Part shown: positions 14,387-18,864 of the stretch, piece after piece
How positions within the stretch are numbered: the first letter of the stretch is position 1
How the letters are laid out: the number at the start of each line of letters is the position of its first letter
DNA from: Desertivirga sp966211215
GTDB lineage: Bacteria > Bacteroidota > Bacteroidia > Sphingobacteriales > Sphingobacteriaceae
Assembly (NCBI GenBank): GCA_966211215.1
Contig: CBIHNR010000103.1
Coordinates: 1-18,864, forward strand
DNA length: 18,864 nucleotides
Direction: 5' to 3'
Translations under genes and position numbers: made by a program
The notes under the pieces: generated by a model
Told to the model about the DNA's origin: nothing
Database searches by the model: none
The model's input: the letters and a program-made list of their open reading frames with translations, nothing else

Positions 14387-15175
14387 TTATTTGTCTTCTT
14401 CCATGTATTTTCTGGCCATTTTAGCAACTGTATCGTTGGGTAAAATGCTGCTCATGGCTACCTGGGTGCTCACTGCCGGGGTGGCCACTGCGTGGTGTTC
14501 ACCTTTAAACATTGCGTCGTAGCCAACTTTTGCCACTTTTGCAGCTTCGTCTGTTTTATGTGCAGCCAAAGTTTCGCTCGCCTCTGCTTTATTGAAAAAA
14601 TCTGTATTGGTTGGACCGGGTATTAATGAAGTTAAGGTTATGTTGGTATCCTGTAGCTCATTAACTAAAGCATCGCCAAATGACAATACAAAGGCTTTGC
14701 TTGCAGCATAAACTGATAATAGGGGCGTGGGCTGATAGGCAGCTATTGAGGCAAGTTGTAAAATGCGCCCCTCGTTGCGCAACAGCATATCGTTTAAATA
14801 CAGTTTTGTTAAATGTACCAGTGAGATAATGTTGAGATTGATTATTTCAAGGTCTTTCTCAAAACTTGTTTCCCAAAAAAAGCCGCGCTGGCCAATACCG
14901 GCATCGTTAACAAGGTAATTAATTTCGATTCCCAATAAAGAAGTATGGTCGTAAAGCTCCTTAGCTGAATCCACTACAGATAAATCTTTTGGTATAACTG
15001 TTATGCTTATATCCGGGTTTATTTTATACAGCTCAATAGCAGCTAAATCAAGTTTTAACTTATTTCTAGCAACCAGTACAAGGTTTATACTATCCTTTGC
15101 AAAAAGTCTGGCTAATTCATATCCGATACCACTCGATGCCCCAGTTACCAGAGCTGTTTTTTTTGCCTTTGTCAT
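14387..15175 (-). CDS. Short-chain dehydrogenase/reductase (SDR)
   Basis: A classical SDR of 262 residues, an NAD(P)-dependent oxidoreductase of unknown substrate. It has the cofactor motif TGASSGIG at 11-18, a basic VARNK at 35-39 that suggests NADPH preference, and NDAG at 90-93 (a variant of NNAG). The catalytic residues are Ser143 (ASIAAY) and Y156-A-A-S-K160. It is soluble and has an N-terminal lysine-rich MTKAKK before the Rossmann fold. ATG start at 15175. It leads a leftward operon with the 75-aa protein and the baeRF protein. Its upstream gap (15176-15339) shows no clear -7/-33 pair. Confidence 0.92.
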   Translation of the reverse strand: MTKAKKTALVTGASSGIGYELARLFAKDSINLVLVARNKLKLDLAAIELYKINPDISITVIPKDLSVVDSAKELYDHTSLLGIEINYLVNDAGIGQRGFFWETSFEKDLEIINLNIISLVHLTKLYLNDMLLRNEGRILQLASIAAYQPTPLLSVYAASKAFVLSFGDALVNELQDTNITLTSLIPGPTNTDFFNKAEASETLAAHKTDEAAKVAKVGYDAMFKGEHHAVATPAVSTQVAMSSILPNDTVAKMARKYMEEDK

Positions 15176-15339
15176 AGAATAGCAAATATTAAGTAGTGAT
15201 TATTTCATTCTCTGGCAATGTGTTAGTATAAATTTAACTAATATCATTTGAAAGAGTTTTTTAAAAAATAAGATTGTTTGTACCGCAAAGGGTATTTGAA
15301 GATAATTGCATCAAGTTGTGTGCAATTCTGTGTTTTAAC

Positions 15340-16218
15340 TTATAAATTTTCGGGTATTATTACCCGCAAAGATTCTTGCAGAATGTGAATTTTAATTTCT
15401 TTTACTTTGCCGCAAACTTCGCCGTCGATTTGGAGTGTGGTGCTTCTTGACGTGCGTATTAGTGCTTGGCTGCAGCTTATAACCTCTACATATTCAGATG
15501 TTTGCAAGGTTCCAAGGAACATTTTTATAGTGATGGAGAGAAGTTTGATGCGGGGGAATGGCTTGATAATAACCAATTCAAACTTCCCATCGTTAAGTTT
15601 GCCAACCGGATTTATGACTGCTCCGGTTCCATATTTTGAAGCATTGGCAAAAGTTAAAGAAACGGCTTTTCTGCTGAAGTTGTTGCCATCGGCGTTAATG
15701 TGGAAAGTATATTTTTTTATCAGGAAGATTTCACTGAAGAGGTGCCTGGCATAGGTCCATAAACCTCGTTTCGAGTCGTTCTCGAAACGTTTAACGATGC
15801 GGGCGTTCAGCCCAACATCGGCGAGGTGAATGCACCATTGGCCGTTTATGTTTAAAATGTCAATGCTTTTGGTAAAACCCTTAGTAATTAAGCCAAAAGC
15901 AACATCCATACGATTGCCAATTCCAAGTTCTTTAGCCATTCCATTAGCCGAGCCCATCGGGATTATCAGCAAAGGAATATTGGTGTTTTTAAGAAGCTGG
16001 GCTAAAAAATTAATGGTTCCGTCGCCGCCTGCGCCGGCAACAATATCGGGCGCATATGCATCTATTTCGTATTTAATATCCTCTTCTTTATCATCGCTGT
16101 GTAGCCGGTGAATTAAAAACTCAAAGCCCTGCTTGCGCGATTCTTCCGAAATCAGTGCTTCAAGGCCAGGCCCGTCCCGTTTTCCCGACTTGGGGTTGAT
16201 AATAAAGAGGACTTTCAC
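15340..16218 (-). CDS. Diacylglycerol-kinase-family lipid kinase
   Basis: A 292-residue enzyme of the DAGK catalytic domain/YegS-BmrU group, phosphorylating a lipid alcohol at the inner face of the membrane. Seen: IINPKSGK (6-13), the nucleotide-binding GAGGDGTIN (62-70) with G64-G-D-G-T68, MGSANGMAKEL (88-98), and the C-terminal LQIDGE (262-267) with D265. The length is normal for a single-subunit member. It may make phosphatidic acid or phosphorylate another lipid; the substrate is not readable from sequence. ATG at 16218. The MerR gene lies 16 bp upstream on the same strand, so the two are probably one operon. Confidence 0.9.
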   Translation of the reverse strand: MKVLFIINPKSGKRDGPGLEALISEESRKQGFEFLIHRLHSDDKEEDIKYEIDAYAPDIVAGAGGDGTINFLAQLLKNTNIPLLIIPMGSANGMAKELGIGNRMDVAFGLITKGFTKSIDILNINGQWCIHLADVGLNARIVKRFENDSKRGLWTYARHLFSEIFLIKKYTFHINADGNNFSRKAVSLTFANASKYGTGAVINPVGKLNDGKFELVIIKPFPRIKLLSITIKMFLGTLQTSEYVEVISCSQALIRTSRSTTLQIDGEVCGKVKEIKIHILQESLRVIIPENL

Positions 16219-16234
16219 AGAAAGTAGTTTTGGG

Positions 16235-16570
16235 TTATAACTGTTCCTTAACCTCTAGCAGGAACTGTTTTAGGCGTTCCAACGAATCAATTACCTTTTG
16301 GTTTTCTTTTACTTCAGATTTATTTGCTTTTAGATGGTCTTTGGCACCTTGAAGAGTGAACCCTTTTTCTTTAACTAAATGAAAAATGATCTTTAGGTTT
16401 TCTACATCCTCGGGAGAAAAAAGCCTGTTTCCCTTTTTATTCTTCTTGGGTTGAAGAATATCGAACTCCCGCTCATAAAAACGTATCTGCGAAGCATTTA
16501 CTTCAAACATTTCAGTTACCTCACCCATGGTGTAGTAAAGCTTAGTTATTTCGCGTTCTTTATATGGCAT
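16235..16570 (-). CDS. MerR-family transcriptional regulator
   Basis: A 111-residue regulator with the MerR winged helix at the N terminus: YYTMGEVTEMFEVNASQIRFYERE (12-35) and the wing GNRLFSPEDVENL (47-59). A C-terminal helix from about 80 is rich in Lys/Glu/Leu and fits the dimerising coiled coil. There is no C-terminal cysteine or effector domain, so no metal or drug sensing can be claimed. I use the ATG at 16570; an upstream TTG would add two residues. It leads the operon with the lipid kinase, and its upstream region contains repeat array 2, shared with sbcD. Confidence 0.9.
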   Translation of the reverse strand: MPYKEREITKLYYTMGEVTEMFEVNASQIRFYEREFDILQPKKNKKGNRLFSPEDVENLKIIFHLVKEKGFTLQGAKDHLKANKSEVKENQKVIDSLERLKQFLLEVKEQL

Positions 16571-16600
16571 AGGCAAAGATAACGAGGATTGCCCGGATTT

Positions 16601-16782
16601 GCTAATAGCTCATAGCGATCAGCTATACCCGTTAGCTATTAGCAATCAGCTGTGAGCCATGAGCGATGAGGAGTCGGCTATGAGCTATGAGCTATCAGCC
16701 ATGAGCCATGAGCTATCAGCTAACTGCTAATCAGCTAACAGCTCATACCTCATACCTCATACCTCACACCTCACACCTGTCA
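16601..16782. repeat. 7-bp tandem repeat array 2
   Basis: From 16601 the sequence divides into 7-bp units near GCTATGA: GCTAATA, GCTCATA, GCGATCA, then a short irregular stretch (16622-16634), GCTATTA, GCAATCA, GCTGTGA, GCCATGA, GCGATGA, one GGAGTCG, and repeated GCTATGA, GCTATCA and GCCATGA up to 16740. It then turns into CCTCATA/CCTCACA units (GCTCATA at 16741, then CCTCATA twice, CCTCACA twice, CCTGTCA), ending at 16782. Two interruptions are an 8-bp unit at 16726-16733 and the irregular stretch. It lies in the divergent gap between MerR and sbcD. The 18 bases at 16742-16759 are identical to 5308-5325 in array 1. Confidence 0.9.
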
Positions 16783-16854
16783 CCCTCTTTTCCACATCGC
16801 TTCCAATTCCCCTCTAAATCTGCTAGCTTAGAAAATTCAATTTTCATTCATTTC

Positions 16855-18081
16855 ATGAGGATTCTTCATACAGCCGATTGGCACCTGGGCAAGAAGCTAG
16901 AGCAGTGCGAAAGGGTAGATGAGCATCAGGATTTTTTAGACTGGCTTATTGAAAAACTAAATACCGAATGTATTGATGTCCTGATTATTGCCGGGGATAT
17001 CTTTGATACCGGAAGTCCGTCTAACACGGCTTTAGAACAGTATTACCGTTTTTTGCGCCAGGTTAAAAATACCTGCTGCCGCGAAGTGGTTATCATAGGT
17101 GGCAATCACGATTCGATAAGCACCTTGAATGCGCCAAAGGATTTACTGAAGTATTTCAATGTGCATATTATTGGGGGCGTTCCCGACGAATTTACTGACC
17201 AAATTATTCATATACGGGATAAAAAAGGAGAATTGCAGCTGGTGATTTGCGCTGTGCCTTTTTTGCGCGATAAAGACATCCGATTATCCGTCAGCGGCGA
17301 AACAGACCTGGAACGCGAAACCCGGATAAAACAGGGTATTGCAAATCATTATCACCGTTTTACCGAACATATTATAGATTATAAGGCTCAGAATGTGCCA
17401 GTTATAGCCACAGGGCATTTGTTTGCGGCAGGTTCGAGCACTTCTGATAGCGAAAAAGAAATCCATGTTGGAAATTTAGGGCAGGTTGGTGCTGAGGAGT
17501 TCCCTCCTCATTTTGATTATGTTGCTTTGGGACATATACATCGGCCACAGTTGGTAAATAAAGCCAGGCATATAAGATACTCCGGCTCGCCAATTTCGCT
17601 CAGTTTTTCAGAAACTGATGATAAAAAACAGGTTGTAATATTGGAATTTAAAGAGGGTGAATTGCATCTTCTGGAAGAACACGAAATTCCATGCAACCGG
17701 AAATTGATTCGGATAAAAGGGGACCTGGATACCATAAAGAGGAAGGTGATGCTGCTGGAAGACCACCAATTAAAGTATCCGGCCTGGGTAGAAGTACAGG
17801 TAGAAACCGAAAGCTTTATTCATGGGCTGGATGAAGAGTTAGAGCAATTTAAAGGCAATAGGCCGTACATTGAACGGTTTTTTCCCAGACAGATCCGCAA
17901 ACGGAAAATCCAGAATCTCGACGAGCAGGCAGCTCCAACGCATACACTTAACGATATCAGCCCTAAGGAAGTATTTATAAAAAAATGCCAGGCTGAGTTT
18001 GGAGAAGAAGATTATTCATCACTTATCCAAACTTTCGAATTAGCCCTGGAGCAAATGAGCCAAAAGGAATCCAACTCTTAA
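16855..18081 (+). CDS. sbcD: Exonuclease subunit SbcD (nuclease)
   Basis: Nuclease subunit of the SbcCD (Mre11-Rad50-like) complex that processes hairpins and DNA ends. The start is the ATG at 16855, giving 408 residues that open with MRILHTADWHLGK. Extending upstream would translate repeat array 2, so I reject it. The calcineurin-type metal-binding residues are all seen: D8-x-H10, D48 (AGDIFD), N84-H-D86 (GGNHD), H188 (ATGHLF), and H227-x-H229 (LGHIHR). The C-terminal capping region follows from about 265. The sbcC gene begins 33 bp downstream on the same strand, so they form an operon. Family certain. Confidence 0.97.
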   Translation: MRILHTADWHLGKKLEQCERVDEHQDFLDWLIEKLNTECIDVLIIAGDIFDTGSPSNTALEQYYRFLRQVKNTCCREVVIIGGNHDSISTLNAPKDLLKYFNVHIIGGVPDEFTDQIIHIRDKKGELQLVICAVPFLRDKDIRLSVSGETDLERETRIKQGIANHYHRFTEHIIDYKAQNVPVIATGHLFAAGSSTSDSEKEIHVGNLGQVGAEEFPPHFDYVALGHIHRPQLVNKARHIRYSGSPISLSFSETDDKKQVVILEFKEGELHLLEEHEIPCNRKLIRIKGDLDTIKRKVMLLEDHQLKYPAWVEVQVETESFIHGLDEELEQFKGNRPYIERFFPRQIRKRKIQNLDEQAAPTHTLNDISPKEVFIKKCQAEFGEEDYSSLIQTFELALEQMSQKESNS

Positions 18082-18114
18082 TCGCCCGTCCATTATTCAA
18101 TCTGCACCTTCACC

Positions 18115-18864
18115 ATGAAGATAATAAGTATTAAATTCCTAAACCTTAACTCATTAAAGGGGCTTCATGAAATCCGTTTCGACAAGGCTCCTTTCGAAGA
18201 AAATGGCCTGTTTGCCATAACGGGCCCAACGGGAGCTGGCAAAACCACCATTCTGGATGCCATTACGGTTGCGCTTTACGGCAGGGTGCACCGACATAAC
18301 AAGGAAGTATCGGAAATTATGAGCCGACATACTTCGGAGTGCTTTTCGGAGGTAGAGTTTGAGGTAAAAGGCAAAATCTATCGATCCAAATGGTCATTGA
18401 GGCGAAGTAGAGGCAAGGTAGATGGAGCCTTACAGGGAGAGAAAATTGAGTTTTCGGAAGCTGAAACAGGTGTTTTTTTAGGCGGGCACACCACTACAAT
18501 AACCAAACAGGCAATTGTTGACTTGTGTGGCTTGGATTATAACCAGTTTTTGCGTTCGGTGATGCTTTCGCAGGGCGATTTTACCAGGTTTTTAAAAGCT
18601 GATGAAAACGAACGAAGCGAGCTTTTAGAGAAAATTACAGATACGGGGATTTATAGCGAGATTTCAAAATTCAGTTTCGAGCGCACAAAGAAGGAGAAAG
18701 AGGTTTTGGATTCGCTTAGGGGAAGGTTAAACGATGTAGTGCTGCTTAGCGATGAAGAGAGAGAAGCTAATGGCAGCCATCTGGAAAGCCTACGGGAGAA
18801 AGAGAATGCAATAAAAACTGACAAGGAAGACATAAATGCAAAAATAAACTGGCTGCAAGCTTTG
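18115..18864 (+). CDS. sbcC: Exonuclease subunit SbcC, 5' part (cut by window end)
   Basis: Rad50/SMC-like ATPase partner of SbcD. The visible 250 residues contain the N-terminal ABC-type half: Walker A GPTGAGKTT (37-45, K43), then the Q-loop region FLRSVMLSQGDFTRFLKA (144-161 approximately) with Q153. From about residue 185 the sequence is strongly charged and heptad-like, the beginning of the long coiled coil. The signature motif and Walker B lie beyond the window. ATG start at 18115, 33 bp after sbcD. The frame is open to the last base, so the remainder lies to the right. Confidence 0.95.
   Translation, partial: MKIISIKFLNLNSLKGLHEIRFDKAPFEENGLFAITGPTGAGKTTILDAITVALYGRVHRHNKEVSEIMSRHTSECFSEVEFEVKGKIYRSKWSLRRSRGKVDGALQGEKIEFSEAETGVFLGGHTTTITKQAIVDLCGLDYNQFLRSVMLSQGDFTRFLKADENERSELLEKITDTGIYSEISKFSFERTKKEKEVLDSLRGRLNDVVLLSDEEREANGSHLESLREKENAIKTDKEDINAKINWLQAL

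Noticed and set aside
14359..14427. Extended N terminus of the 75-aa protein
   Set aside because: It would overlap the SDR gene by 41 bp; the ATG at 14358 lies in the gap after the SDR stop.
15407..15754. A 115-residue plus-strand frame
   Set aside because: Antisense shadow of the lipid kinase gene, whose motifs GGDGT and IDGE are intact on the other strand.
16601..16782. CRISPR array
   Set aside because: Units are only 7 bp with no spacers between them and no cas genes are present.
16708..16854. Extended N terminus of SbcD by 49 residues
   Set aside because: The extra stretch translates repeat array 2 and resembles no SbcD; the conserved MRILHTADWHLGK begins at the ATG at 16855.

Overview
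The window looks like chromosomal sequence from a Bacteroidota member, most likely a Sphingobacteriaceae relative (Pedobacter/Mucilaginibacter type). This is inferred from protein flavour: a SlyD-like FKBP with a short His tail, a dipeptide epimerase with a D-x-D motif, a DUF255 thioredoxin/six-hairpin protein, a MerR regulator beside a lipid kinase, and a baeRF-type protein. Other support is the near absence of Shine-Dalgarno sequences, A-rich start contexts, and one exact Bacteroidota -7 box (TAnnTTTG) in front of the ArsR gene. No database search was possible.

Layout. Bases 1-6150 are mostly housekeeping and accessory metabolism: a possible divergent gene fragment at the left edge, an EamA permease convergent with an L-Ala-D/L-Glu-type epimerase (stop codons overlap by 4 bp), the DUF255/YyaL protein, a SlyD-like isomerase with a strong terminator, a 7-bp tandem repeat array, and a family 2 glycosyltransferase whose stop codon lies in the end of the array. 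Bases 6400-9200 hold a DUF3817 membrane protein, an MFS transporter, an alpha/beta hydrolase and an NTF2/SnoaL-like protein. Bases 9200-10675 are the least explained part: a 10-bp perfect inverted repeat, an unrecognised gene, about 450 bp without genes, and a strong rho-independent terminator with no gene upstream of it on its strand. Bases 10676-12606 are regulatory: two stand-alone receiver domains in tandem (the first lacks its phospho-acceptor Asp), then an ArsR regulator with an AHSA1/SRPBCC partner behind a 16-bp-arm palindromic operator that encloses the promoter.

From 12881 there is a long hairpin, then a leftward operon of SDR dehydrogenase, a 75-aa hydrophilic protein and a baeRF-family release-factor-like protein. 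A second leftward pair, MerR regulator and diacylglycerol-kinase-like lipid kinase, follows. A second heptad repeat array fills the divergent gap before sbcD-sbcC (sbcC is cut by the right edge). The two arrays have different cores but share an identical 18-base tail, suggesting a dispersed short tandem repeat family.

I see no tRNA, rRNA, CRISPR array, insertion sequence or phage gene. The best candidates for something undescribed are the heptad-repeat family, the pseudo-receiver/receiver pair behind an orphan terminator (possible small RNA or leader attenuator), and the SDR/75-aa/baeRF operon.
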